Assembly (NCBI RefSeq): GCF_000720475.1
Contig: NZ_JOAP01000063.1
Location: 1 to 35,884, forward strand
Direction: 5' to 3'
Source of the DNA: Streptomyces aureocirculatus
GTDB lineage: Bacteria; Actinomycetota; Actinomycetes; Streptomycetales; Streptomycetaceae
Length of the DNA stretch: 35,884 nucleotides
The notes under the pieces: generated by a model
What the model was told of the DNA's origin: nothing
Database searches by the model: none
The model's input: only the letters and a program-made list of their open reading frames with translations
Shown: one piece after another, positions 22,831 to 31,302 of the stretch
Layout of the letters: each line of letters begins with the position of its first letter
How positions within the stretch are numbered: position 1 is the stretch's first letter
Translations under genes and position numbers: made by a program

Positions 22831-23523
22831 GTGCGACCCAGCCAGCCCACACCCCCCTTCAACTTCCCCGCCGCGCGCCGCCTCCGTGAAGCATTGGGGA
22901 TGGCGCCTGGCCACGTCGCCTACGGCATGCGGGCGAGCTACGGCCTCTCCCATGTCACCCCGGACACGATCAATTCTTGGGAGCGCGGCCTCGCCACCCC
23001 GGACGCCGCCGAACTCACCGCGCTCGCCGCCACGCTGTGGTGCTCGCCCGGCGAACTCATGGGCGCCCCCACGACCCTGCGCGAGCACCGCCTCGCGCGC
23101 GGCCTCGCCCCCGAGGACGTGGCGCGCGGCGCGGGCGTGGAGATCCAGGCGTATCTGCACATGGAGGAGACGGACCGGTGGCACGGCACCGACCGCCAGT
23201 CCGCGGCCCTCGCGCGCACCCTCGCCCTCTCACTCCCCGACTTCGTCACGGTGACGGGCCGCGCCGACGAACTGGCGGACCTGCTGCGCAGCGCCGTACA
23301 GAGCCGCTGGCAGGGCCAGGTACGCCCGGTCAGCAAACTCCTCGCCCTGGAGAAACGCGACCTGGAGGCCCCGCTGCGGCGCCTCCACGAGGAGTACCAG
23401 TCCCGGATGGTGCGCACCCTGAGCTGGGGCGGCGGCGCAGGCGCGGACGCCTCGGGCCACGCGGGCCGAGACTTCCTGACCCGCATCCTGGACCACTTCT
23501 GGCCCCTGCTGCCGACACGTTGA
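22831..23523 (+). CDS. XRE-like regulator with two helix-turn-helix units
   Basis: A 230-residue putative DNA-binding protein. The first unit (about 10-75) reads AARRLREALGMAPGHVAYGM and ends INSWERGLATPDAAEL, the usual XRE pattern. A second unit (about 85-135) starts LREHRLARGLAPEDVARGAGV. The C-terminal hundred residues are helical without a known domain. GTG 22831 is chosen; GTG 22825 is equally possible, and no ribosome binding site is seen, so the message may be leaderless. A 12-bp near-palindrome GTGTGAACACAC (22782-22793) lies upstream and may be its own operator. Its place beside the glycolytic cluster makes a metabolic role possible but unproven. Confidence 0.8.
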   Translation: MRPSQPTPPFNFPAARRLREALGMAPGHVAYGMRASYGLSHVTPDTINSWERGLATPDAAELTALAATLWCSPGELMGAPTTLREHRLARGLAPEDVARGAGVEIQAYLHMEETDRWHGTDRQSAALARTLALSLPDFVTVTGRADELADLLRSAVQSRWQGQVRPVSKLLALEKRDLEAPLRRLHEEYQSRMVRTLSWGGGAGADASGHAGRDFLTRILDHFWPLLPTR

Positions 23524-23593
23524 GCCCGTCCGGCGCTTGAGGACGAGCGCGCAAGCGCGATGCGGTTCAGCCCGTCCGGCACTTGAGGACGAG
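23523..23593. repeat. Two copies of a 25-bp dispersed Streptomyces intergenic repeat
   Basis: A 25-nt element beginning AGCCCGTCCGGC and ending TTGAGGACGAG is present at 23523-23547 and 23569-23593 with one base different, 46 bp apart. From memory it is an abundant intergenic sequence in Streptomyces genomes. It starts at the end of the XRE gene, which converges with pfkA. Confidence 0.75.
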
Positions 23594-23645
23594 CCCGCAG
23601 GGCGACAACCCCCCACCGCCCCGCACGGGAAATCGCCCAGGAGCC

Positions 23646-24671
23646 CTAGAAGACCGACTCAGCCTCATCGATACGGTCCTTGGGGACCGTCTTGAGCTCG
23701 GTGGTCGCCTCCGCAAGCGGGACCATGACGATGTCCGTACCCCGCAGCGCGGTCATGTTCCCGAAGTCCCCGCGATGCGCGGCCTCCACGGCGTGCCACC
23801 CGAACCGGGTGGCAAGCACCCGGTCGTACGCCGTCGGCGTCCCCCCGCGCTGGACATGGCCGAGGATGACCGGCTTGGCCTCCTTGCCGAGACGGCTCTC
23901 CAGCTCGTACGCGAGTGCCGTACCGATGCCCTGGAAGCGCTCGTGGCCGAACTGGTCGATGGCGCCCTTGCCGTAGTTCATGGTGCCGTCGGCGGGGTGG
24001 GCGCCCTCGGCGACGCAGATGACGGCGAACTTCTTGCCGCGCGCGAACCGCTCCTCGATCAGCTTGACCAGGTCGGCCGGGTCGAAGGGCCGCTCGGGCA
24101 GACAGATGCCGTGGGCGCCGCCCGCCATGCCGGACTCCAGGGCGATCCAGCCCGCGTGCCGGCCCATGACCTCGACGACCATGACGCGCTGGTGCGACTC
24201 GGCGGTGGTCTTCAGGCGGTCCATCGCCTCGGTGGCGACACCGACGGCGGTGTCGAAGCCGAAGGTGCGGTCGGTGGAGGAGATGTCGTTGTCGATGGTC
24301 TTCGGCACGCCGACGACCGGCACACCCGCGTCCGACAGCATCCGCGCCGCGGTGAGTGTGCCCTCGCCGCCGATCGGGATGAGCGCGTCGAAGCCGCTCT
24401 TCTCGATGAGGTCCTTGGCGTTGTCGCAGGCGGCGCGGAAGCGGGCGCGCTCAAGGCGGGAGGAGCCGAGGATCGTGCCGCCACGGGCCAGGATGCCGCT
24501 GACCGCGTTCAGGTCGAGGGCGCGGTAGCGCCCGTCGAGGAGGCCCGCGTATCCGTCCTCGAAGCCGATGACCTCGTCACCGTGGTGCGTCACGGCGCGG
24601 TGCACGACCGACCGGATCACTGCGTTGAGGCCCGGGCAGTCGCCGCCCGCGGTGAGAATTCCGATACGCAT
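23646..24671 (-). CDS. pfkA: 6-phosphofructokinase
   Basis: A 341-residue glycolytic enzyme phosphorylating fructose 6-phosphate. Signatures: GGDCPGLNA (9-17) for nucleotide binding, GGEGT (101-105), PKTIDND (123-129) with catalytic D127, and MGRHAGW (169-175). Gly104 is the residue expected of ATP users, where pyrophosphate users have Asp; Lys124 is typical of group III (mixed) enzymes including actinobacterial ATP-PFKs. So ATP is the likely donor. ATG 24671 has AGGAG about 10 nt upstream. The length equals that of the Streptomyces family. It is divergent from pta-ackA, a gene arrangement I recall from other Streptomyces. Confidence 0.96.
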   Translation of the reverse strand: MRIGILTAGGDCPGLNAVIRSVVHRAVTHHGDEVIGFEDGYAGLLDGRYRALDLNAVSGILARGGTILGSSRLERARFRAACDNAKDLIEKSGFDALIPIGGEGTLTAARMLSDAGVPVVGVPKTIDNDISSTDRTFGFDTAVGVATEAMDRLKTTAESHQRVMVVEVMGRHAGWIALESGMAGGAHGICLPERPFDPADLVKLIEERFARGKKFAVICVAEGAHPADGTMNYGKGAIDQFGHERFQGIGTALAYELESRLGKEAKPVILGHVQRGGTPTAYDRVLATRFGWHAVEAAHRGDFGNMTALRGTDIVMVPLAEATTELKTVPKDRIDEAESVF

Positions 24672-24762
24672 CGCGCTGTGTCTCCTGCTCGCTGCTGATA
24701 CTTGTGAGCCGATCCGATTGTTCCACGGCCCCGAGAGGGCCGCCGCCTCTTGTCCGGCGGGC

Positions 24763-24791
24763 GGCTTATCCAGCCACGGAGGTATTGTCAA
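24763..24791 (-). promoter_or_regulatory. Candidate pfkA promoter in the pfkA/pta divergent region
   Basis: On the minus strand TTGACA (24791-24786) and TAAGCC (24768-24763) are spaced by 17 nt, giving a leader of about 85 nt to pfkA. On the plus strand the same DNA reads TTGTCA (24785-24790) with CAATAT 15 nt downstream, a possible overlapping promoter for pta. Confidence 0.5.
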
Positions 24792-24883
24792 GAGGGCACG
24801 GCCAACAATATCGGGTGTTTTTCCGGCTCCGTCGGGACAGACGCCGAGGACAGACGAGACCAGCGAAGAAACGGAGAGCACGC

Positions 24884-26986
24884 GTGACGCGCAGCGTGTA
24901 CGTGACCGGGATCGACCGGGGCGACGGCCGACAGGTCGTCGAGCTGGGAGTCATGGAGCTCCTGACCCGCCAGGTGGACCGCGTGGGCGTGTTCCGGCCC
25001 CTGGTCCACGACGGACCCGACCGTCTCTTCGAACTGCTGCGCGCCAGGTACCGGCTCTCGCAGGACCCGGCGACCGTGTACGGCATGGACTACCACGAGG
25101 CGTCCACGCTCCAGGCCGAGCAGGGCACCGACGAGCTGGTGTCCCGGCTCGTCGACCGTTTCCACGCCGTCGGGCGCGCGTACGACGTGGTCCTTGTACT
25201 CGGCACCGACTTCGCCGCCACCCAGCTCCCGGACGAGCTGTCGCTGAACGCGCGGCTCGCGAACGAGTTCGGCGCCTCGGTCCTGCCCGTGGTCGGCGGC
25301 AAGAACCAGCCGACCGACTCGGTGCGCGCCGAGACCCGCAACGCCTACCGCGCGTACGAGTCCCTGGGCTGCGACGTCCTCGCGGTGGTGACCAACCGGG
25401 TGGCGCCCGCCGACCGTGACGCGATACAGGAGAGCCTGGCGGCCGACCTGCCCGTGCCCTGCTACGTCCTGCCGGACGAGGCCGCCCTGTCGGCGCCGAC
25501 CGTCGCCCAGATCACCCACGCCCTCGGCGGCAGGGTGCTCCTCGGCGACGACTCGGGCCTGGCACGTGACGCCCTGGACTTCGTCTTCGGCGGCGCCATG
25601 CTGCCGAACTTCCTGAACGCCCTGACCCCCGGCTGCCTGGTCGTGACCCCCGGGGACCGCGCCGACCTGGTGGTGGGCGCCCTGGCCGCGCACAGCGCGG
25701 GGACGCCGCCCATCGCGGGCGTCCTGCTGACCCTGAACGAGCAGCCGGGCCCGGAGATCCTGCGCCTCGCGGACCGGCTCGCGCCCGGCACGCCGGTCGT
25801 CGCGGTGGCCGGCGGCTCCTTCCCGACGGCGGCCGAGCTGTTCGCCCTGGAGGGCAAGCTGAACGCGGCGACGCCCCGCAAGGCGGAGACCGCGCTCGGC
25901 CTCTTCGAGCGGTACACCGACACCGCGGACCTGCTCGGGCGCCTCTCGGTCCTCGCCAGCGACCGGCTCACGCCGATGATGTTCGAGCACAAGCTCCTGG
26001 AGCGGGCCCGCGCCGACCGGCGCCGCGTCGTGCTGCCCGAGGGCACCGAGGAGCGCGTGCTGCGCGCCGCCGATGTGCTGCTGCGCCGCGGGGTGTGCGA
26101 CCTGACGCTGCTCGGCCCGGCGGAGGCCATCCGCAAGAAGGCCGCCGACCTCGGCATCGACCTGAAGGACGCCCAGCTCACCGACCCGGTGACGTCGGAG
26201 CTCCGGCAGGGCTTCGCCGAGGAGTACGCGCGCCTGCGCGCCCACAAGGGCGTGACGGTGGAGCTCGCGCACGACGTGGTGGCGGACGTGAACTACTTCG
26301 GCACGCTGATGGTGCAGCGCGGCCTGGCCGACGGCATGGTGTCGGGCTCCGTGCACTCCACGGCGGCGACGATCCGCCCGGCCTTCGAGATCATCAAGAC
26401 CAAGCCGGACGCGTCGATCGTGTCGTCCGTCTTCTTCATGTGCCTGGCCGACAAGGTCCTCGTGTACGGCGACTGCGCGGTCAACCCCGACCCGAACGCC
26501 GAGCAGCTCGCGGACATCGCCGTCCAGTCGGCGGCCACGGCGGCGCAGTTCGGCGTCGAGCCGCGGATCGCGATGCTGTCGTACTCCACCGGCACCTCGG
26601 GCTCCGGCGCGGACGTCGACAAGGTCCGCGAGGCCACCGAGCTGGTGCGGTCGCGGCACGCGGACCTGAAGATCGAGGGCCCGATCCAGTACGACGCGGC
26701 CGTCGAGCCGTCCGTCGCGGCCACCAAGCTGCCGGGCTCCGACGTCGCGGGCCAGGCCAGCGTGCTGATCTTCCCCGACCTGAACACCGGCAACAACACG
26801 TACAAGGCCGTGCAGCGCTCGGCGGGCGCGATCGCCGTCGGCCCGGTGCTCCAGGGCCTGCGCAAGCCTGTGAACGACCTGTCCCGCGGGGCACTCGTCC
26901 AGGACATCGTGAACACGGTCGCCATCACGGCGATCCAGGCCCAGACCCCCGCCCAGTCCCCGAACGAGAAGGCAACCCCCCAGTGA
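24884..26986 (+). CDS. pta: Phosphate acetyltransferase, long form
   Basis: A 700-residue enzyme interconverting acetyl-CoA and acetyl phosphate. Residues 1-200 are the P-loop-like N-terminal domain, but the Walker lysine is missing (TGIDRGDGRQ at 8-17). A DRTGG-type regulatory domain covers about 210-320. The catalytic PTA domain runs from about 363 to 690, with VLPEGTEERVLRAA, SYSTGTSGSGADVDK, GPIQYDAA and FPDLNTGNN. GTG 24884 has GGAG at 24873-24876. The last codons overlap the ackA start by GTGA. With AckA it forms the acetate overflow and assimilation pathway. Confidence 0.96.
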   Translation: MTRSVYVTGIDRGDGRQVVELGVMELLTRQVDRVGVFRPLVHDGPDRLFELLRARYRLSQDPATVYGMDYHEASTLQAEQGTDELVSRLVDRFHAVGRAYDVVLVLGTDFAATQLPDELSLNARLANEFGASVLPVVGGKNQPTDSVRAETRNAYRAYESLGCDVLAVVTNRVAPADRDAIQESLAADLPVPCYVLPDEAALSAPTVAQITHALGGRVLLGDDSGLARDALDFVFGGAMLPNFLNALTPGCLVVTPGDRADLVVGALAAHSAGTPPIAGVLLTLNEQPGPEILRLADRLAPGTPVVAVAGGSFPTAAELFALEGKLNAATPRKAETALGLFERYTDTADLLGRLSVLASDRLTPMMFEHKLLERARADRRRVVLPEGTEERVLRAADVLLRRGVCDLTLLGPAEAIRKKAADLGIDLKDAQLTDPVTSELRQGFAEEYARLRAHKGVTVELAHDVVADVNYFGTLMVQRGLADGMVSGSVHSTAATIRPAFEIIKTKPDASIVSSVFFMCLADKVLVYGDCAVNPDPNAEQLADIAVQSAATAAQFGVEPRIAMLSYSTGTSGSGADVDKVREATELVRSRHADLKIEGPIQYDAAVEPSVAATKLPGSDVAGQASVLIFPDLNTGNNTYKAVQRSAGAIAVGPVLQGLRKPVNDLSRGALVQDIVNTVAITAIQAQTPAQSPNEKATPQ

Positions 26987-28191
26987 GCTCGACCCGTGTC
27001 CTCGTCCTCAACTCCGGCTCGTCGTCGGTGAAGTACCAGTTGCTCGACATGCGTGACAGCAGCCGCCTCGCGACGGGCCTCGTCGAGCGCATCGGTGAGG
27101 AGACCTCCCGGCTCAAGCACACCCCGCTGACGGGCGGCGCCGAGCGCGAGCGCACCGGCCCGATCGCCGACCACGAGGCCGCGCTGAAGGCCGTGGCCAA
27201 GGAACTGGCCGCCGACGGGCTCGGCCTGGACTCCCCCGAGCTGGCCGCGATCGGCCACCGGGTCGTGCACGGCGGCCTGAAGTTCACCGAGCCCACGGTC
27301 ATCGACGACGCGGTGCTCGCCGAGATCGAGCGCCTGGTGCCGGTGGCCCCGCTGCACAACCCCGCCAACATCACCGGCATCCGTACGGCGCGGGCACTGC
27401 GGCCCGACCTGCCGCAGGTCGCCGTCTTCGACACCGCCTTCCACACGACGATGCCGGAGTCGGCCGCCCGCTACGCGATCGACGTGGCCACCGCCGACGA
27501 GCACCGCGTGCGCCGGTACGGCTTCCACGGGACCTCACACGCGTACGTGTCGCGGGCGACCGCGAAGCTGCTCGGCAAGGCCCCCGAGGACGTGAACGTG
27601 ATCGTGCTGCACCTCGGCAACGGGGCCTCCGCCTCCGCCGTGCGGGGCGGCCGCTGCGTGGACACCTCCATGGGCCTGACGCCTTTGGAGGGGCTCGTGA
27701 TGGGTACGCGCTCAGGAGACCTGGACCCGGCGGTCATTTTCCATTTGGCACGCGTCGGCGGTCTGTCCATCGACGAGATCGACACTCTTCTCAACAAGAA
27801 GAGCGGTCTGATCGGTCTGTGCGGCGACAACGACATGCGGGAGATCCGGCGCCGGATCGACGAAGGCGACGAACAGGCACGACTGGCCTTCGACATCTAC
27901 ATCCACCGCCTGAAGAAGTACATCGGCGGTTACTACGCGGTACTCGGCCGCGTGGACGCCATCGCCTTCACGGCGGGGGTCGGCGAGAACGCGGCGCCCG
28001 TGCGCGAGGCCGCCGTGGCGGGCCTGGAGGAGCTGGGCCTCGCGGTGGACGGCGACCTCAACTGCGTTCGCAGCGACGAGCCGCGGCTGATCTCGCCGGA
28101 GTACGCGCGCGTCAAGGTCGCCGTTGTGCCGACCGACGAAGAACTGGAAATCGCGACGCAGACTTATGCACTGGCCGGAAAGAGCAACTGA
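26983..28191 (+). CDS. ackA: Acetate kinase
   Basis: A 402-residue enzyme that makes ATP and acetate from acetyl phosphate, or the reverse. ASKHA-family marks: VLVLNSGSSSVKYQL (7-21), GHRVVHGG, FDTAFHTTMP with the catalytic Asp, RYGFHGTSH, LGNGASASAV and FTAGVGENAAPVRE. The GTG start overlaps the pta stop by 4 nt, so translation is coupled. Length is normal. Confidence 0.97.
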   Translation: MSSTRVLVLNSGSSSVKYQLLDMRDSSRLATGLVERIGEETSRLKHTPLTGGAERERTGPIADHEAALKAVAKELAADGLGLDSPELAAIGHRVVHGGLKFTEPTVIDDAVLAEIERLVPVAPLHNPANITGIRTARALRPDLPQVAVFDTAFHTTMPESAARYAIDVATADEHRVRRYGFHGTSHAYVSRATAKLLGKAPEDVNVIVLHLGNGASASAVRGGRCVDTSMGLTPLEGLVMGTRSGDLDPAVIFHLARVGGLSIDEIDTLLNKKSGLIGLCGDNDMREIRRRIDEGDEQARLAFDIYIHRLKKYIGGYYAVLGRVDAIAFTAGVGENAAPVREAAVAGLEELGLAVDGDLNCVRSDEPRLISPEYARVKVAVVPTDEELEIATQTYALAGKSN

Positions 28192-28210
28192 GCACCGGCT
28201 CGCCCATTTG

Positions 28211-28258
28211 TGGATTCCACCAGACGGAATATTCCGTAGCGAAACAAACCGATAGGAT
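28211..28258 (+). promoter_or_regulatory. Candidate pyk control region with perfect palindrome
   Basis: ACGGAATATTCCGT (28224-28237) is a perfect 14-bp palindrome, and TGGATTCCA (28211-28219) lies just upstream. TAGGAT (28253-28258) fits the Streptomyces -10 consensus TANNNT and ends 6 nt before the pyk ATG, which would give a leaderless message; the same bases could instead be an AGGA ribosome binding site. The palindrome covers the -35 position, suggesting a regulator. Confidence 0.5.
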
Positions 28259-28264
28259 CGCCCC

Positions 28265-29695
28265 ATGCGCCGTTCCAAAATCGTCTGCACGCTGGGCCCC
28301 GCCGTCGACACCGAAGAGCAGCTCGTCTCGCTGATCGAGGCCGGCATGAACGTGGCCCGCTTCAACTTCAGCCACGGCACGCACGCCGAGCACCAGGGCC
28401 GGTACGACCGGGTCCGTGCCGCGGCCGAGCGGACGGGCCGCGCGATCGGCGTCCTCGCCGACCTGCAGGGCCCCAAGATCCGCCTGGAGACCTTCGCCGA
28501 GGGCCCCGTCGAGCTGGTGCGCGGTGACGAGTTCGTCATCACCACCGAGGACGTGCCCGGCGACAAGTCGATCTGCGGCACCACCTACAAGGGCCTGCCC
28601 GGTGATGTGAGCAAGGGCGACCCGGTCCTGATCAACGACGGCAACGTCGAGCTGAAGGTGACGGGCATCGAGGGCCCGCGCGTGCGGACGATCGTCATCG
28701 AGGGCGGCGTCATCTCGGACCACAAGGGCATCAACCTGCCCGGCGCGGCCGTGAACGTCCCCGCCCTGTCCGAGAAGGACATCGAGGACCTGCGCTTCGC
28801 CCTGAAGATGGGCTGCGACCTGGTGGCCCTCTCCTTCGTGCGGGACGCGAACGACGTCAAGGACGTCCACAAGATCATGGACGAGGAGGGCCGCCGGGTC
28901 CCCGTCATCGCCAAGGTGGAGAAGCCGCAGGCGGTGGCGAACATGGAGGCCGTCGTCGCGGCCTTCGACGGCGTGATGGTCGCCCGCGGCGACCTGGCCG
29001 TCGAATACCCCCTCGAAAAGGTCCCGATGGTGCAGAAGCGCCTCGTGGAGATGTGCCGCCGCAACGCCAAGCCGGTGATCGTCGCGACCCAGATGATGGA
29101 GTCGATGATCACCAACTCCCGCCCCACGCGCGCCGAGGCGTCCGACGTCGCCAACGCGATCCTGGACGGCGCGGACGCGGTGATGCTGTCGGCCGAGTCC
29201 AGCGTGGGCGCGTACCCGATCGAGACCGTCAAGACGATGTCGAAGATCGTCACCGCGGCCGAGGAGGAGCTGCTCTCCAAGGGCCTCCAGCCCCTGGTCC
29301 CCGGCAAGAAGCCGCGCACGCAGGGCGGTTCGGTGGCCCGCGCCGCCGCCGAGATCGCCGACTTCCTCGACGGCAAGGCCCTGGTCGCCTTCACCAAGTC
29401 CGGCGACACGGCCCGCCGCCTGTCCCGCTACCGCGCGGCCCAGCCGATCCTCGCCTTCACCACGGACGCGAGCACCCGCAACCAGCTCGCCCTGAGCTGG
29501 GGCGTGGAGACCTACGTCGTCCCGCACGTGGACAACACCGACGCCATGGTCGAACTGGTCGACGCCGAGGTCCTCAAGCTCCAGCGCTACAACGAGGGCG
29601 ACACCATGATCATCACCGCGGGCTCGCCCCCCGGCATCCCCGGTACGACGAACATGGTCCGGGTGCACCACCTGGGCGGCGGCGAACGCGACTGA
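28265..29695 (+). CDS. pyk: Pyruvate kinase
   Basis: A 476-residue glycolytic enzyme converting PEP and ADP to pyruvate and ATP. Marks: SKIVCTLGP (4-12), MNVARFNFSHG (28-38) with R32, N34 and S36 of the active site, LADLQGPKIR (64-73), IAKVEKPQA with the catalytic Lys, ARGDLAVE, and NSRPTRAEASDVANAILDG. The C-terminal allosteric domain covers about 345-476. It begins 73 nt after ackA and seems to have its own promoter. From memory the order pfkA / pta-ackA-pyk is shared with other Streptomyces, where this corresponds to the second pyruvate kinase paralogue. Confidence 0.97.
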   Translation: MRRSKIVCTLGPAVDTEEQLVSLIEAGMNVARFNFSHGTHAEHQGRYDRVRAAAERTGRAIGVLADLQGPKIRLETFAEGPVELVRGDEFVITTEDVPGDKSICGTTYKGLPGDVSKGDPVLINDGNVELKVTGIEGPRVRTIVIEGGVISDHKGINLPGAAVNVPALSEKDIEDLRFALKMGCDLVALSFVRDANDVKDVHKIMDEEGRRVPVIAKVEKPQAVANMEAVVAAFDGVMVARGDLAVEYPLEKVPMVQKRLVEMCRRNAKPVIVATQMMESMITNSRPTRAEASDVANAILDGADAVMLSAESSVGAYPIETVKTMSKIVTAAEEELLSKGLQPLVPGKKPRTQGGSVARAAAEIADFLDGKALVAFTKSGDTARRLSRYRAAQPILAFTTDASTRNQLALSWGVETYVVPHVDNTDAMVELVDAEVLKLQRYNEGDTMIITAGSPPGIPGTTNMVRVHHLGGGERD

Positions 29696-29713
29696 CGCAG
29701 CCTGACACCCGCC

Positions 29714-29747
29714 GAGGGCGCCCCCTGTTGATCCAGGGGGCGCCCTC
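29714..29747. terminator. Strong bidirectional terminator after pyk
   Basis: GAGGGCGCCCCCTG (29714-29727) pairs perfectly with CAGGGGGCGCCCTC (29734-29747) around a 6-nt loop, between the convergent pyk and exported-protein genes. Confidence 0.9.
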
Positions 29748-29760
29748 AGTGCTGTACGGG

Positions 29761-31302
29761 TCAGTCGGTGATCGACTGGTGGAGGCCGGGGATGGTGAGG
29801 TCGCCGCCGAACTGGCCCGCCTGCTGGACCTTCACGTTCGTGAAATAGATCAGCGGCAGGTTCAGCGGTGGCGGGTGCTCCGGGTCGAAGGTGATCGGGA
29901 TCAGGCCGAAGAGGTTGCCGGAGATCCGCTCCGTGTACATCGTCGTGTCGCCGTTGCGGATCGTGGACATCGAGCCCTTGGCGGCCTCGACGTGGTACTT
30001 CTTGCCACCCGGTCCATCGACGATCTGGTGCAGGTCACCGATGTCCGTACCGCCGCTGATGATGTACTTCAGCGCCTGCTTGGTCCGGCCGTCGGGCATC
30101 TTCAGGTTCACGACGCCCTTGTAGTCCGCGCCCTTCAGGAGCAGCGAACTGGCCTCCAGGTGCCACGGCTGGTTCGGGATCGGCGCGGGTGACTGTTCGT
30201 CGTCCCCGTCGACCTTCTTCTCCACCACGCACGGGAACGGCTTCTTGCCGTCCTCGTCCGGTGCCATGGGGTCCTTGGCGTCCTCGGAGTTCTCGGAGTC
30301 CTCGGCGTCGGAGTCGGAGTCGGAGCCGGGGTCGGCCTCGTCCTTGGCCTTCTCCGCTGCCTTCTCGGCCTTCTCGGCCTTCTCGGCGGCTTCCTCCGCC
30401 TTGTCGACGGCCTTGTCCGTGGCGTCCTTCAGGCCGTCCTTCAGGCCGTCCTTCACCTTGCCGAGGGTGTCGTCGACGGGCTTGGTGACCTTGTCTGTGA
30501 CCTTGCCCTTGGAGTTGTCGGAGTCGTCGGAGTCCTGGGCGTTCGTGGAGTCCTTGGAGTTGTCGGCCTCGTCGTCGGTGTCGGCCTGCGACTTCGGCGC
30601 CCCGGGGCGGGCCGACTCCTTCTCGTCCGGCGTGAGGACGTCCTTGATGGCGTCGCCGACGCCCAGCGGGTCCAGGGGGTTCCTGGTCCCGGCGGGGGCG
30701 GGCTCCTTGGCCGAGTCCTCGTCCGAGTCCTTGTCCTCGGCGGCCTCGTCGGCCTCGTCGGCCTTGCCGTCCTTGGCGTCCTCGGCGTTCTCGTGCTTGC
30801 CGGAGTCGCCGTACGTACCGCCGGACGGCTTGGAGCGGGGCCCGCCCTCGTCCTTGGAGCCCTCGGAGGTCTCGGAACGCTCGGAAGCCTTCGAGTCGTC
30901 GGAATCTTCGGAATCTTCGGAGTCTTCGGCGCGGTCGGCCTTCTTCTTGGCCTCGTCCGCCTTCTTGCGCGCGGCCTCCGCCTTCTCCTCGGCCTTCTTC
31001 GCGGCCTTTTCCTTGGCGTCCCGCTCGGCATCTTCCGTGGCCTTGGACTGCTCGTCGGGCGCGGTCACGCACGGGCCGTCCCGGAAGGGGTTCTTGGGGA
31101 TGCCCGGCTTGGCCTGCGCGAGCTGCGGCGTCAGGCCCATGCCCATCAGCACGGCGGTCGGCATCGCCGCGAGCGCGATGGCCTTGCCCGCGGGCATCTG
31201 CAGCCGGGTCAGCAGCGGCTTCTTCGGGGCCGCGTGGCGCGGCCCCGTTCTCGCGCGGGACCTGGCCGCATCAGTCCCGCGGTGCACCTCGTCAGCCGGC
31301 AC
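29761..31302 (-). CDS. Exported highly charged protein with C-terminal beta domain, third gene of the DUF6230/DUF6114 operon
   Basis: A 513-residue protein. Residues 27-64 form a signal sequence ending AQA. Residues 84-355 are a low-complexity, mostly Asp/Glu/Lys/Ser/Ala region with coiled-coil-like KAEEKAEAARKK blocks. Residues 375-513 form a folded-looking beta domain (WHLEASSLLLKG, YIISGGTDIGDLHQIVDG). The only two cysteines, C78 (DGPCVT) and C358 (PFPCVV), sit at the two ends of the charged region and could close it with a disulfide. GTG 31302 was chosen because GGGAGG lies 4 nt before it and it overlaps the upstream gene by only 11 nt. I do not recognise the family; an envelope or surface role is inferred. 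Confidence 0.75.
   Translation of the reverse strand: MPADEVHRGTDAARSRARTGPRHAAPKKPLLTRLQMPAGKAIALAAMPTAVLMGMGLTPQLAQAKPGIPKNPFRDGPCVTAPDEQSKATEDAERDAKEKAAKKAEEKAEAARKKADEAKKKADRAEDSEDSEDSDDSKASERSETSEGSKDEGGPRSKPSGGTYGDSGKHENAEDAKDGKADEADEAAEDKDSDEDSAKEPAPAGTRNPLDPLGVGDAIKDVLTPDEKESARPGAPKSQADTDDEADNSKDSTNAQDSDDSDNSKGKVTDKVTKPVDDTLGKVKDGLKDGLKDATDKAVDKAEEAAEKAEKAEKAAEKAKDEADPGSDSDSDAEDSENSEDAKDPMAPDEDGKKPFPCVVEKKVDGDDEQSPAPIPNQPWHLEASSLLLKGADYKGVVNLKMPDGRTKQALKYIISGGTDIGDLHQIVDGPGGKKYHVEAAKGSMSTIRNGDTTMYTERISGNLFGLIPITFDPEHPPPLNLPLIYFTNVKVQQAGQFGGDLTIPGLHQSITD

Noticed and set aside
23646..24671. Pyrophosphate-dependent phosphofructokinase
   Set aside because: Gly rather than Asp at position 104 favours ATP; Lys124 alone is shared with actinobacterial ATP enzymes.
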